A DNA stretch of 64,000 nt, taken from contig NC_092801.1 in the NCBI RefSeq assembly GCF_918797505.1, positions 25,140,477-25,204,476 of the forward strand, in the 5' to 3' direction. The notes under the pieces are model-generated. The model did not search any database, was not told where the DNA came from, and was given only the letters and a program-made list of their open reading frames with translations. This document shows, one piece after another, positions 11,052-22,779 of this stretch. Source of the stretch: Bemisia tabaci. Taxonomy: Eukaryota; Arthropoda; Insecta; Hemiptera; Aleyrodidae. Position 1 is the stretch's first letter, and each line of letters opens with the position of its first letter. The position numbers and the translations under genes were made by a program.

Positions 11052-11500
11052 ATATGTCGCAGGCAAATAGCAAAATCAGGCATTTTGTCAAATGCCCAGG
11101 CAAATAGTCAAATATTCTAACTTAGATTAAAATTCTGATTCTTTTCCTAATTTCAGACAAAATAATTCATTGCTCCTGCAAGAAAAAATTCTCAGTAAAA
11201 ATTTGCACACATAATAGTATTTTAAACAATTTTTAGCTCCTGAAGAGACACTGATCTTGACATTTTCAGCAGGTCGTAAAATACAGAATTTTTGGAATTT
11301 CAACATTTGAAAATATGAGAGGCAATTGAAGAGGAAGAGACCAAAAGAGTTCGTAGGTTTGATGAGTTATTTTTCCAAAAATAGTGAAAAATCGTGAGCT
11401 CTTCGCCATAAATTCATAAAATTTTGTGGACCGTCAAAATTTGACTATCAGCCTAGGCATTTGACAAAATGCCTGATTTCACTATTTGCCTGCGACATAT
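11052..11500. mobile_element. Inverted-repeat element, about 450 bp
   Basis: The left end ATGTCGCAGGCAAATAG followed by GGCATTTTGTCAAATGCC is mirrored by GGCATTTGACAAAATGCC and CTATTTGCCTGCGACAT. Only the terminal 60 bp or so are inverted repeats. The interior shows no coding frame. Confidence 0.75.
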
Positions 11501-11813
11501 ACATTGGGATTGAAGGAACTTAAAGCAGAAGATCCTTGACTTGGTATAATAAGAAGGAGAATTTAAACGAATCTTGAGTATAAGATCCAATCGTATAACT
11601 TTGCAAATAGACCCTTGCAGTACTTGCAATAATTCACTTCTAGAAAAATGAAAAATACATTTTTGCAGGTTTTAAAATTTTAAGATAAGTTTGTCCTTTT
11701 TGTGAAGGTTCTCAAAGTCATAGACATTTTTCTCCTGTGACAGCGAGAAAAGTGGTTTTGAAGTTTCATCATCGATTTGTAGCGCTTGAACCGAGGTTCG
11801 CGGTTCCACCATT

Positions 11814-11969
11814 GGCGGATTCAGCAATTTGGCAACACCGAAATTCCTCCATTGAAACCTATGGAAATGTATCGATTTCTTGGAGGGGTCAGGTGTTCCG
11901 ATAAGAATCGATTATTTTGCATAGGTCCAAGTGGAAGACATCCGGTGTTGCCAAATTGCTAGATCCGCC
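11814..11969. mobile_element. MITE family B hairpin, copy 2
   Basis: The ends are GGCGGATTCAGCAATTTGGC and GCCAAATTGCTAGATCCGCC, with the typical TATCGATTTCTTGG and AGAATCGATTATT interior. Confidence 0.8.
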
Positions 11970-12192
11970 TCTATAATAGGATTCAACTGGAAAGGATCTG
12001 GGAAAGGCGAATGACTTTATATGAATAACGTCTTAGAATCTCAATCTTTAAAACTCAGAGGCTATCATTCGTCGAAATAGTATTTTAGTGACTATAATTC
12101 TAGGATTCGCGTCGAGGTATGAACATTTTTTTGACACAACCCCCTCCTCCTGCAGCTAATTTGAACGAAAGTGGCTTTATTTTTATAATTTT

Positions 12193-12558
12193 CTGCCTTG
12201 TTAAGAAAGAACGCCGAATGACCTTTTAGACGTCGCCAAACCTTTGATAAAATCCGAATTTTCCAGGAGCCTTGTGAATATTGTCTCTGAAACTGTCAAT
12301 GATTTGGATTGCATTTTGCAAAAAGGAACCAAGAGCATTTCGATGTCGCTAAGATTGTGCAACTTCGTTTGCATTGCAAATATGCACAACAAGTCTAAAC
12401 TAATTTTATCTTTATACCAAATAAACTAAAACTTAAAGACGAAAATCACCATTGTAAATTTCATTATTTGCATAATTTCAGTAATTTTAATGAATGAAAA
12501 TAGGATATACAATTTTAGCAACATTGAAGTGCTCTTGGATCCTTTTTGCAAAGCGCAG
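12193..12558. mobile_element. Left end of a family A MITE followed by a family D-like element
   Basis: 12193-12290 match the left part of family A (CTGCCTTGTTAAGAAAGAAC) but no right end follows. A D-like inverted repeat follows at 12304-12558. Its ends are TTGGATTGCATTTTGCAAAA and CCTTTTTGCAAAGCGCAG. It shares GGAACCAAGAGC and GCTAAGATTGTGCAA with the element at 34488-34753. Confidence 0.65.
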
Positions 12559-12588
12559 TGTCTGAAAAGTCAAACAGGAAGGACAAAT

Positions 12589-12841
12589 CGACGGTGCAAG
12601 TCGGCAATCACATATCTCATTTGCGGTGTCTGAAAATCTCTGCCTCTATGTTATTTTTTTAAAGGAGAACAAATTGATAACATTCCTTGATGTTTTTGCA
12701 GAATTTTCTTCGCGCAGAGAAGAAAAATCACGGCAATTTTAAAGAATTGCCGTTGAGTAGTTTTCCCTCTAAAAAATAAAGTATGACAGGAAGTCTGCGA
12801 CGTCGCAAACCGAGTTATGTGATTGCTGACTTGCACCGTCG
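12589..12841. mobile_element. MITE family E, copy 1 (CGACGGTG ends, 253 bp)
   Basis: The ends are CGACGGTGCAAGTC and GACTTGCACCGTCG. AAAT flanks it on both sides (12585-12588, 12842-12845). It runs in the opposite orientation to the copies at 43150 and 47086. It is clearly diverged from them but has exactly the same length. Confidence 0.85.
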
Positions 12842-12892
12842 AAATTTATTTTTGCAAAGGTAAATATTTCTTCTTCTGCCAAAAAATATGCT

Positions 12893-13054
12893 TGATTGGG
12901 TTCCTCCTGGGAGGAGACGAAGAGGACGCCCGGTGAAAGGTTGGCGACAGGGGGTTATATGGATGAGATGAGGGAGTGCCAACTCCCTGATGACTTGTGG
13001 GAGGACCGAGTTTTGTGGCGGTTAGGCGTCGAAGAGCGCCAGAGAGCGCTGTGA
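12893..13054 (+). pseudogene. Non-LTR retrotransposon ORF2 C-terminal fragment
   Basis: One frame reads DWVPPGRRRRGRPVKGWRQG. A different frame then continues MDEMRECQLPDDLWEDRVLW and ends RLGVEERQRAL plus a stop at 13052-13054. The Arg-rich GRRRRGRP block followed by a W..D...WR..... tail is typical of the last residues of non-LTR (LINE) reverse-transcriptase polyproteins. Those residues lie after the catalytic domain and are often all that survives 5' truncation. A one-base frame change near 12958 shows it is dead. A related fragment in opposite orientation lies at 23384-23550. The exact LINE clade cannot be told from so short a piece. Confidence 0.65.
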
Positions 13055-13065
13055 GAGCGCCTCAT

Positions 13066-13330
13066 ATATATGGTTGGTTGCGGTTGATACGTTTATTTGG
13101 CGCTTTTAACAATTGAGCCATTTACACCTTAGAGGAGAGATCAAAATAATTTAAAAATTTTATGTATGTATGTACATGGTTGGTTGGAAGATACGTTTAT
13201 TTGGCGCTTTTAACGGTTGAGCCATTAACACCTTAGAGGAGAGATCAAAATGGTGTAGTACGGAATTAAACATTTAAAAATTAGGGGTCACTTTTATGTA
13301 TGTATGTGTTTATGTAAGTATGTAAATATT
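13066..13330 (+). repeat. Two tandem units after the retroelement fragment
   Basis: Two units of about 110 bp share GATACGTTTATTTGGCGCTT, TTGAGCCATT and ACACCTTAGAGGAGAGATCA. Each is followed by ATGTATGTATGT-like runs. The position straight after a LINE stop suggests a 3' UTR repeat. Confidence 0.7.
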
Positions 13331-13563
13331 TCTTAGAGATAAATTAAGCAACGTTCAAATGTTCAAATGACGTCATCTCGCAGCATGGCATTGTTTAGAA
13401 TTAGAGGACTCGATAAGGGGAATAATGACGCTCTAAAACAAAACAAACGCGTCTTAATCACCTCGCTCTTCGAGAGGATTTCGACTGGCCTCTGGTCCTT
13501 AATTCGGGCCCTCCACTCCTGAGAGGCTGAGATTAAGGAGGGGAGAGGGCCCCTTCTTCCAGC

Positions 13564-13758
13564 CAGTGGCGTGGCGTGAACTTGCGATAGATCGATTGAT
13601 CTGCCATATTTGTCAAACGCATGCGATAACATGGATCGATTAACACCATGGGTCGTTCGCAGCGAAACACCCTTACATAATCGAATTCTTTACCATAGGT
13701 TTTTCAAAGCATCGCATTCGATACATATCGATACTCATCGCAATTTCATCTCCCACGC
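13564..13758. mobile_element. MITE family C hairpin, copy 2
   Basis: The ends are CAGTGGCGTGGCGTGAACTT and a worn CATCTCCCACGCCTA. The ATAGATCGATTGATC and TCGAATTCTTTACC interior is kept. Confidence 0.7.
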
Positions 13759-14915
13759 CTACTTGGGGGTAGTGAGTGCTGCCCCCTTCGTTCATTGAGC
13801 TCCGAGGTTCCAATGGGCGAAGCCTCTGACACTGTCTCCCTTAAGACATGTACATAAAGTAATTTTTTCTCGTATCGTAAAATTTCAAAGGAGAGCGTCA
13901 ATCGATCACATCTTAAATTTCCAAAATTTGAAAGATGGGTCCACGTCATCCATCGGACGGGTGTCTAATCAGTGTTTGGTTGAAGGCAATTTTTCCTCCT
14001 CTCTATAATTTCCGAAATTTGTCGAACCTTTCAAGGAAAAATTCATCGTAGGAAAGAAATTGTCCTCCTCATCTTAAATCATTTTAGAAGTAATTCAATA
14101 TGACATTTTACTCGGAAGATTTCAGTTTTGTTGTGGGCAGTAAATTTAAATCAAATGTAATGGAAAAAACGTAATTTTTCAATTTGAGGGTTAAATTTTT
14201 GAAATTTGTCACTTGTTCACGACGAATAAGAAATTTTTACGAAGGAAAGAATATTGCGGATTTGATTTTGGACCCTGAGTAGTATATGAAGAAATTAAGG
14301 TTATGATATTGATAATAAGATTAATTCCGAAATAGAATTTATTGAGTTTTACAGCACTGAGACGAACACGGCGTTTAGCTCCAGAGAAGGATCTGAACTC
14401 ACTCGAGTCAAGATGAGGGGGCCACGCAGCCGCAGCTGCGTGGGAAGCGCACAGCCCAAAAAGTCGTAAAATAATCTCAAGGGCACAAGTGCGGTAGGGA
14501 TGGTCCCTGTGCTGCGTTGTCAGATTAATTATGGCATATGTCCAACAATATATAGTGGTCAATTTGAAAGAGGGCTCCCAGAATTTCAAGTTCAAACGGA
14601 GAAAGCAGTCTCCAGAGCTACCGAAAGGACCGGAAAAATCTAGGATTTTTCAGTCTCTCACATCGACAAAAAATGCGACCATGACAAAAAAGGCACAACG
14701 TGTAGAATTATGCACGCTGAATCCAACTGAAAATCGACTGTATTTTGAAATTTTCCCCAAATCATGCGAGCTTGGTGCAAGAAATGAAGAGTAAATGCAA
14801 TTTTCATTACGGCACAAAAAATTACAAAAAAAGAGAAAATTCTGCGAAAATATTCTATTTAAAATGTATGTTCTTTCCCAATATTTTGGAGCTTTTCGGC
14901 ATTGGCATTCGCAAA
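13759..14915. other. Gene-less stretch with several unconvincing open frames
   Basis: A 128-residue frame on the - strand (14209-14595) includes a run of five alanines. Frames on the + strand (14531-14794) and - strand (14650-14943) overlap each other. None shows a recognised motif, and the overlap argues against all of them being real. I see no RNA gene. Confidence 0.4.
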
Positions 14916-15142
14916 TGGACCGCGTGTAGCAGAGAGGAACCAAGCCATAACAGCTATTGCCAAATTTAGCTAGGCAATTTAATATATTACAAGAGAAAGT
15001 TTGTGCGGATTATGAAAATTTTGAGAAAAGTTATTTGTGCTATGTAGAAAATTCTCTGAAATTTGCGCATAAATCTGCACAACCATTTTCATGTAATGAA
15101 AATTAAATTGGCTTGGTTCCTTCCTGCTTAACGCGCCGTCCA
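14916..15142. mobile_element. MITE family D, copy 2
   Basis: The ends are TGGACCGCGTGTAGCAGAGA and CTTAACGCGCCGTCCA, flanked by AA on both sides. Confidence 0.8.
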
Positions 15143-15423
15143 AATGATCGTTGATCAGCAAAATATGTTCTATATTCTTACTGATTTTATTATGCTTTAT
15201 TGATTTAAATATTTGCTTTTTTCTAACTCCCTTATTTTAAATTGGTTTGAAGAGACTCGCTGAAGTCCTGAACTTGCTTTCTTTTTTTAATTCAATAATA
15301 TCTAAGTACTTATATTTTGTTTGATTTTCGATCCGACAATTGACTGTCACTCTCGTTTAATTGATTGATTCGATTAGTCTCGAATTTAGCAAAATTCTAA
15401 GTCCCTCGATACGAGTCCTCAAC
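15143..15423. other. AT-rich gene-less stretch
   Basis: Nothing recognised. Confidence 0.4.
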
Positions 15424-15652
15424 AATGAAAGAAAAAAATATACTATATGTAGATTTTACTATACTCTGACACAGCGATACGTATATGTTAATAAAAACTA
15501 GACTCTAGGGTATTATTTATCATATTATGGAAAGTACCGCCGAATTTCTGGCGAATATTACCATAATTCCGGTTATTTTCACTAAATAATATCACTGTAT
15601 AAAAAATCAACTAGACTCATAGTAGATGTTACCATACTTTTTTTTTCAGTGA
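15424..15652. mobile_element. Probable CACTGAAA-ended MITE, degraded
   Basis: The right end CTTTTTTTTTCAGTG and the left end CAATGAAAGAAAAAAATATA are imperfect complements. ACTATATGTAGATTTTACTA is loosely mirrored by TAGTAGATGTTACCATAC. Confidence 0.5.
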
Positions 15653-15887
15653 AACCCAGACGAAAACTCGATTAGATTCGCTTACATGAATCAAAATAAA
15701 CTCCCACGACGAAAGTTGGTCTCTCAATTTTTGTGACGTTTCAAGTTTTTTTTTATGTTCCTCCCTTTTTTTCCGGGTTCCACCAACCTTTTTACCCCCT
15801 TTCAAAATTTCTGAGCATTCGAACATCCTTGCGCCCACCACGCCACGAGGTGAAGTAAAACTCATTGATGGATCAGGCACATTGGGT

Positions 15888-16193
15888 AGCGTGCTTTTCG
15901 ATATATCGATTGATCTGTCCCTTAAAATTATGGAAAAGGATCGATTGACAAGGTGTTTGCAGCGAACCCCTTAATAATAGATACTTAAACTTAGCCTCAA
16001 ATGGGGGAATATCGATATTCCATCATTCAAGCCTTGCCAATTATCCAGCAAGTTGGTAACATTGTTTTCTGTCCATTAAACCTATCAGAATGTATCGATT
16101 CTCAGGGGGGCTAGGTGCTTCGTCAATAATCGATTACTTAACATAGATTTAAATGAAGAAAAGCTACTGTTGCCAACTTGCTGGTTCCGCCTG
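15888..16193. mobile_element. Family C hairpin followed directly by a family B hairpin
   Basis: A worn family C copy (GTAGCGTGCTTTTCGATATA to about 16036) abuts a family B copy (CCAGCAAGTTGGTAACATTG to CAACTTGCTGGTTCCGCC, about 16040-16193). Confidence 0.65.
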
Positions 16194-16880
16194 TGGTGAT
16201 ACTTTAAAAATATGTCTCTCGATCCACAGAACAGTCAGCGATATTTCTATGAAAATCTGAAACTTGCAGAATTTCTCAACCTAAGTGCTCCCTTGGTAGT
16301 TAAGCTGGCCTACCATTCATACTAGACTGAGTTCCCTTGATAAATGATCAATTCTCAAAAATGTTGGCAATACTGGGTTTGTTCATTAAAATTTTTAATG
16401 AACGTATATGTAAAACAATAGAAATGTAATGAGACTGGAGAAATCATAGGTTCAGCAAACCCCATGAAGTAAAGTGCGTCACAGTTACTAATACGTAGGG
16501 AGATTTGGGCGTACCTATTTATGCTAAAAAGAACTATGTGAAAATGAACTAAATTAAAAGAAACTACTTGCATCGGATTTTTATGCATCATAGTTCTTTT
16601 TGATTTTATATATCTCCGTTTGGTTCCTTTCTGCGTATAACGTTCATTTAAACATGTGACATTACAGTTCATTATTTTCTCCCTCGTTTTTTCGTTTTTG
16701 CTTGGCTTCCACGGCGTAAAAAACAGCTGGAAAGTTTGCATTTTCATCGGTTGTAAAAATCGCAAATAATGAAATGGATCAAAGAAGAAACGACACAACA
16801 GAGAATACCCAGAACGAGAGAGTATCAGAGAAAGAATTTGGGAATGAGAATAATGAGATGCTCAAAGATTACACAAAAGT
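16194..16880. other. Gene-less AT-rich stretch with a 147-residue open frame on the - strand
   Basis: The frame 16355-16798 (-) is long for AT-rich DNA, but it is rich in Phe, Tyr, Asn and Lys as expected from base composition. It shows no recognisable domain or flanking splice logic. I do not call it a gene. Confidence 0.4.
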
Positions 16881-17260
16881 TACTACCCAAGTAGCAAAAT
16901 AGAATTTTTTTCTAGAAAAAAATATTGAGAAAATTTTTAGAAAAAACAGAGAAAATTATAGTTATCCAGAAAATAAAAAGAAAAAACATTGCGATCAGTC
17001 AAAAGTCTGACCAAAGAAAATAGATCTATTTCATTAGTCTACTTTTTGTCAACTTCCCATTTGGAAAAAAAGATAGAAAATTTATTGAAAGTAGAATTAT
17101 TTTCTAGCCAATTTCTTAATGTTTTCTTTTAAGAAAATGCAAGGAAAAATGTATTTTCTTTCTATTTTCTTGTGTCTATTTTCTAGATCTACTTTATACG
17201 TTTTTCCTTTCAAGAAAATAGTTTTATCTAGAAAGTAGACATTTTCTTGACGAGCGTCAC
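16881..17260. repeat. TTTTCTAG-rich low-complexity inverted repeat
   Basis: Repeated AGAAAATTTT, TTTTCTAGA and AAAGTAGA words in both orientations make an imperfect palindrome in very AT-rich sequence. Confidence 0.5.
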
Positions 17261-18269
17261 CCAGAATGTAGATGACAATGCTAATTGGGTATATCTGTAA
17301 TTTTTCACCTTTCGTGACAACAGGAAATATAGAATGGCTCAGGATATCTCCATGACGGAGCTGTATGAGAAGTGAAAGGGAGAAAAAGAGTGCTGCTAAC
17401 TTGTTGGTTGACAAAAATAGGTTGATTCAAGGCATGGAGGTGAAAGGCGTCACGCACAATACTTTTTCTTGAAGTTGCACTGTTTAGATGCACGTAAAGA
17501 CTCCGCAAACTTGCGGACCAATCATATTTGCAAAGAATCCGAATTAAAACCCGAATCAATTAACTAGTTTTTTTACTTAAAAAGTGAAAGTCGCGGCTTA
17601 GTTTTTGCAGGCAGTCGTCAAATGCCGGCAATCTGAAAGCGGGTTGCGTGTTAAACTCGTCGAATTGCAACAATTGAATCAAAATGATAAAGTCTTTATT
17701 AATAAAGAACCTGGTCCTGGATAGCATGCACTCGGTTTCAAAGTGCCTTCAAATGGCGGTGATACTCTCCGCTTAGCTAGGTTGTTAGCATAGGTTTTTT
17801 TGGTCTCTTCTTCTTCTTCTTCTTCTTCTTCAACGAACGACTACGGCGCTGTTTGTGAGGCCAACCGGTATATCGAGCACAATAAATCATATACATTTTA
17901 AAAAATCTAAAAATCATTAGAAATAAAGGGATCGGCACATCAATAAAAACAGCAATAAAATCTTCAGTCATCCTTAGGAGAGTTTTTTTTTTGTATATTG
18001 CCCTGAAATATCTACAAGTGAGTTATTTATAGGTATCTAAGAAGTGAACATGAAAAAAACAGGACAAAGAGCTTCATAAAAATGGGGAAGGGGGCTGTGA
18101 CTGAGGCACACAAAAAAAGAGGACTATGTGCCTGTGCCTCTGGTGACCGTACGTGTATGGTTAGCCTATAGTTGCGCCTATTTGAATTCCAAGTATATAA
18201 CAATCATACAATCGGAGTTGTGACCTCTTCCCTGATGCCATTGGAAGTAAAAATAGCCATGAAGACCGG
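17261..18269. other. Gene-less stretch with a CTT microsatellite
   Basis: A (CTT)n tract of about nine units lies near 17804-17830. Otherwise I see no gene; open frames on the - strand at 17097-17559 overlap in different frames. Confidence 0.45.
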
Positions 18270-18428
18270 CCAGTGACGATCCTTGAAAGTTGGTAACACT
18301 GTTACATCCAATTAAATGTATGTAAAACAGTCGATTCTTGTTGAGGCATTTTGCCTCACATAGAATCGATTTTTTCTATGGATTTAAATGGAGGAAAAAT
18401 AGAGATGCCAATTTGAAAAATCGCCACT
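18270..18428. mobile_element. MITE family B hairpin, degraded copy
   Basis: The ends CCAGTGACGATCC and CGCCACTGG are changed from the family norm. AAGTTGGTAACACTG, GTCGATTCTTGTTG and AGAATCGATTTTT keep the family order. Confidence 0.5.
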
Positions 18429-19865
18429 GGAACTGGCCCTCAAACTCCTCATTTTCTCTTTGATTGGAAACGAAAGCGATCGTTCGTAAAATACTTGACG
18501 CTCTAGTGAGGAGAGAGGTCCAAACAAGGGTAAATCTAGGGAGGAGGGGGGCATGACCCTCCTCCGCGCCCAAAAAAGGAGGGAAAAAATGACGGAAAAG
18601 AATAGATGAGATAAAGAGAGGAAGAGCAGCAAACCCAAAAAATCTTATACGATGATTTCAGGACCTAGGTGTTATTTTTTCTCTCTTTTAGAAGGTATGT
18701 AAGGAAAGTCGTTTGTTTGGTAGTCGTTGATCACAAACATGTTTTTGCTTGACGCGTTTAGATAAAAAAATTTCAGTATTTTTGGAACGGTCTCACGTTG
18801 ACTACTCCAAAAAATTACATTTGATCTCCGAAGCAAACTTCAGCCACGATTTAAACAGGGATTGAGCGCGAAAGATTAAGAAGCAATAAAAAATCGATTT
18901 GTAAGTACGGATGTATCGACTTTTGTCTGCCTCGCTGATTGAAGGCGATTTGAGAGTCAGTGCAGCGCTACTCGCTAGCGCAACATATCCTCCGCACTTC
19001 ATAAATTAACTTTTGCAACAATTATTGGAAGTTTCACACATTTTTGGTCATATCATGTTTTCTAGCGTTAATAAATAATTGATTTATGTTTATTTTTTGG
19101 GACACAAATGCATGAAAAAAATCTTGGAAATCCTGGTTGTCTTCACCAAAAGTATTTAATGATCACCATATACGGATTTTGAGTCTTTACCCTGGAATTT
19201 ATTTTTTCAAAGGGACAAAAACATGTTATAAAACGATATCGAAAGTGAATTAGATTGATTACAGCTCGGGAGTTTGTGAAATATACTTAAGTTAGGTTTT
19301 CATACCTCTCTGTCCGAGCAAACTTGATTGCAATCACGAAAAAAATTGAAAAAAGAGGGAACCCTTCAAAACTTACTGAAAAAAGAAGGAAAAAATGCGT
19401 GACACAAAGTACAAAAATCGTGCGCGTTATTAAAGGAATCAAGGGATCGTCAAATTCTGGCTTTTTTTCTTAGCTAATCGTTCGTTTGGAAAGGTCTCAC
19501 CAACACAGATACTATGTATTTTTTTAATTCAGCAAATCCACTGCTCACTTTCAACCTCGATTCTTAGCACGGGGTCTTACGGTAGCCCTCATTTCGACTG
19601 GTAGGCAAAATCGTTTCCCACGAATTAGAATGATTGTTCGTCAAGAAATTCCAGCCTGTGTTTGTCCAGCTCACAGAAACTCAAAGGAGCGATGTATCGA
19701 AATCTTGCCAATCACGTCCTAGGATTTCCAATGAATTTTTTCACTTTGAACATACATTTTTTTGGTGGGAATAAAGTTTAGAATTCAAAAATATCACCAG
19801 TTCATTCAGTTTCAAAGAACAGCCGTCTGCTGTCAATACTGATAGAATCAATCCTCCAATCCCAC
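18429..19865. other. Long gene-less stretch
   Basis: I see no recognisable coding exon, RNA or repeat ends on either strand. Several short overlapping open frames on the - strand at 18376-18638 have no motif. Confidence 0.4.
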
Positions 19866-20112
19866 CGTGATGAATAAAACGCCATATGAGATTTCAGACG
19901 TTGCCAAATTTCCTCCGTTAAAATAAGAATTTTCAAGGAGGCTGTTTGATATTTGTCTTTAAATTTTGCAGAAAATTGTGTAAACAGTTTAATTTAAAAT
20001 ATCTGAAAGTTTGAAAGTAAAAAGTGCATAAGTTACCTTAAAAGTACATGTTTCATTCTGGGAAACTTGGGAACACTTGAATGTCCGTTCGGCATTTTTT
20101 CTTATCACGGCA
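19866..20112. mobile_element. MITE family A, copy 3 (worn ends)
   Basis: ATAAAACGCCATATGAGATT and GACGTTGCCAAATTTCC at the left pair with GGGAACACTTGAATGTCCG and CGGCATTTTTTCTTATCACG at the right. Confidence 0.65.
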
Positions 20113-20574
20113 GAGTCCAAGACGTATTCCAGCCTTCGACACTTCGACAGGTGTACTTTACTTTACGGGGTCATTTCGCGGTAGAGACAAATCAAGATTA
20201 TTATGCTAATTCAAAAGATGTATACAGTAGGCACATCTAGGGATTATTTTCTACATGCTGAAATTTCAAAAATAGGCCATAGGTTAAATATGATGGAACT
20301 GGGGGGGGGGGGCTTGCCCCCCGTAAGTCTACTTTTGAGAGAGAATTTGATTTTGAACAGCTGTTGTTGTTATTTCTGTTCTGCTTGATGACGTTTATTC
20401 AAGGTGACTTGATTTTGAAAGCACTGCGTGGTGTCTATATAGAGTGTTTGAGGAAAAACTCTGTCTTTCTTTGAATTCCATTTTAAAAAATGTTCTTTAA
20501 AAATAGCTGAACATTCCTACGGGAACGTTTGACGTTTTGAAACTGGCAGGTTATCATGTGACTCCTTCTTTCCA
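20113..20574. other. Gene-less stretch with a G homopolymer
   Basis: A run of about twelve G lies near 20301-20312 and may be poorly resolved in assembly. No gene seen. Confidence 0.45.
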
Positions 20575-20850
20575 TACTGAGAAAAAAAAGTTATGTACTA
20601 TGAACAGTGAGTACGGTGATCTATGTTGACCGCACTTTTTGGTTCAAGTAATTGTACCTTTTGTACTAGGAACCGTGCCTTCGGTTCATTTAACTGAGCT
20701 TTTTGCATGTAGTTCCTTCCGATTTGAAAGCTCTGTGCATGTACCGGTGATGTTCTATGATCAAGAGCACGCTCACATGAACCGAAACATGCGGCCGAGA
20801 TAGGACACCGTACTCGCGGTTTATACCACCAAACTTTTTTTCTCGGTGTA
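20575..20850. mobile_element. Inverted-repeat element with CTGAGAAAAAAAAGTT ends
   Basis: The left end TACTGAGAAAAAAAAGTTAT mirrors AACTTTTTTTCTCGGTGTA at the right. The interior is diverged but loosely mirrored (CTATGAACAGTGAGTACGG against CCGTACTCGCGG). Confidence 0.65.
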
Positions 20851-21065
20851 GAGAGCCAAAACTTGTTAAAACAATGCTAAAATAGCAGTTTTCTAAAAAG
20901 AAAAGAAAAAAAAAAAACTATTGAGCGTGGCTGCGTTGAAAAAACTATTAACGATTTCATAATGTCTTGTTCAACAAGCACAAAGCGATAAAAAAACCCT
21001 GCATTAGTCAATTGTGATGTTACTAATCGTTGCGTGTAACATGCCTCTCATGTGGTGTATGCTAA

Positions 21066-21313
21066 CGTGCTAAGAAAGAACGCCGTATGGACATTTGAGA
21101 GTTGCCAAATTTCACCGGCTAAAACATGTATTTTTAAAGACATTTTTGTATATTTTTCCTTGAAATTCTGAGATATATTAGATCAAAAATCAAACAGAAT
21201 CGTCATAAAAATTTGACAAAAATTATTTTTAATTTTCCCAGTAATTTTTTCATTTTATTTAAGAGATATGGCAACTTCTGGAAGCTCATATGTCGTTCTT
21301 CCTTCACACGGTA
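21066..21313. mobile_element. MITE family A, copy 4
   Basis: The left end is CGTGCTAAGAAAGAACGCCG. The right end is TATGTCGTTCTTCCTTCACACGG. Confidence 0.75.
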
Positions 21314-21414
21314 GTATGCTTGTCGGCGGTGTTTGCGAATTTTCAGAAATGCCATTCATCCGATCTGTGTTTACAGGTTAGAAACACACCTGTCCCGTTT
21401 ATTTTTAGTCCATT

Positions 21415-21767
21415 CAGTCGCAATAATGTCGCGTGCTTGCCGGTGGATCGGTTCGTCTGCCATTTAAACCCTCGGGAAAGGATCGAATACCAAGGTGTTC
21501 GCAACGAAGGAGCCTTAATGATCGATTATTTACCATGGCCTCAAATGAGAGTAAACGATGATGAAGTTGACAATGCTCGAATGCTCCAACAGAGATATCG
21601 CTCCGCGCAGTGGCGTGAATTGCGATGTATCGATTGTTATGCCATTTAAATCTACGGAAAAGGGTCGATAAATAGGGTGTTCGCAGCGAACAACTTAATA
21701 ATCGATTCTTTAATATAGGTTTGAATGGCATAACAATCGATACATCGCAATTCACGCCACGCCACTG
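21415..21767. mobile_element. Two family C hairpins, one degraded and one good
   Basis: A worn copy lies at about 21415-21555 (GCCATTTAAACCCTCGGGAA, GGTGTTCGCAACGAAGG). A good copy lies at 21608-21767 with ends CAGTGGCGTGAATTGCGATG and CGCCACGCCACTG. The 119- and 123-residue open frames across this region, on opposite strands, come from the hairpins and are not genes. Confidence 0.75.
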
Positions 21768-21796
21768 GCTCCGCGGATGCATCAACTACGTGACAT

Positions 21797-22050
21797 TCTG
21801 CTGTGCTAAGGTAAAACGTCGTATGAACCCTCGTCAGTTGCCAAATTTCCTTTGATCAAAAACGAATTTACAGGAAAACTTGTGAAAATTTTCCGTCCAA
21901 TTTTTCAGAGAATTTTCTTTGTAATTAGATCTATATCATTTGCAAATATGAAGATAAAATATTCATAACTTTGTACGAAAATAGACATTTTATGGGAGGA
22001 AATTAGGCAACTCTCGAGTGTTCATATGGCGTTTTTCCTTAGCATGCAGC
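21797..22050. mobile_element. MITE family A, copy 5
   Basis: The ends are CTGCTGTGCTAAGGTAAAAC and GTTTTTCCTTAGCATGCAGC. Confidence 0.8.
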
Positions 22051-22524
22051 ATTGGGCTCTAAATAATTCTTTCCCCGTTGATCAAGAATAAGAACTTTAT
22101 TTTTTTTTTTTTTTTTTTAAATTAATTTCCACGTGTGTTTCTGAACTCCTATTAGCGGCAATGTCTTCCCTGCTGATTCGCGTGTTGGGTGTTTGCATCT
22201 ATGACGGCGCTTCACGCTACCAACCTCCAAGTTACATAGTCTGTCGTATTTGCACTTCACCGTGTGCGTGTCACCAGCAAACGGATCAGCTGTGTAAGTT
22301 TAGAATCACGTTCATTTTTCCGTAAAGTTTGAATGGATCAACTGTTCACGTCATAGAATCAGAGACAGTATTCGCACGGCTATATTCCCCACATTCCCCT
22401 AAAATTTACTTTCGGAAGTCAACGCCCAGAGGAAATTACGTAAGTTGGATGCAGTTCCCAGCGTATTTGCATATCGACAATTATGCTCGGTAATTAAAAT
22501 CCCAGTGTACTGCAGAGTAGAATG
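22051..22524. other. Gene-less stretch with a T homopolymer
   Basis: A T tract of about 19 bases lies near 22100. Nothing else recognised. Confidence 0.4.
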
Positions 22525-22779
22525 CTGCCGTGCTGAGAAAAAAATGCCCCATGAACCTTTAGGCGTTGGCAAATTTCCATTTATAAAACTCGAATTTCCT
22601 GGTAAACTTGTGAAAATTTTTCTTCCCAAATTTTCAGATAATGTCGTTTGCAATTTCACCTAAAGTTCCTGAAAATTTCTTGGAAAAATATTCATAGTTT
22701 TCCTCAGAAATAACCATTTTATTAAAGGAAATTTGGCAACTCTCGAATGTTCATACGGCGTTCTTCCGTAGCATGGCAG
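22525..22779. mobile_element. MITE family A, copy 6
   Basis: The ends are CTGCCGTGCTGAGAAAAAAA and TTCTTCCGTAGCATGGCAG. Confidence 0.8.

Noticed and set aside
14209..14595. 128-residue open frame with a run of alanines
   Set aside because: It overlaps other frames and has no recognisable domain.
16355..16798. 147-residue open frame on the - strand
   Set aside because: No motif, biased composition, no splice context. Long chance frames do occur in AT-rich DNA.
21290..21785. Open frames of 119 and 123 residues on opposite strands
   Set aside because: They run through family C hairpins and their inverted arms. The open frames are a by-product of the palindromes.
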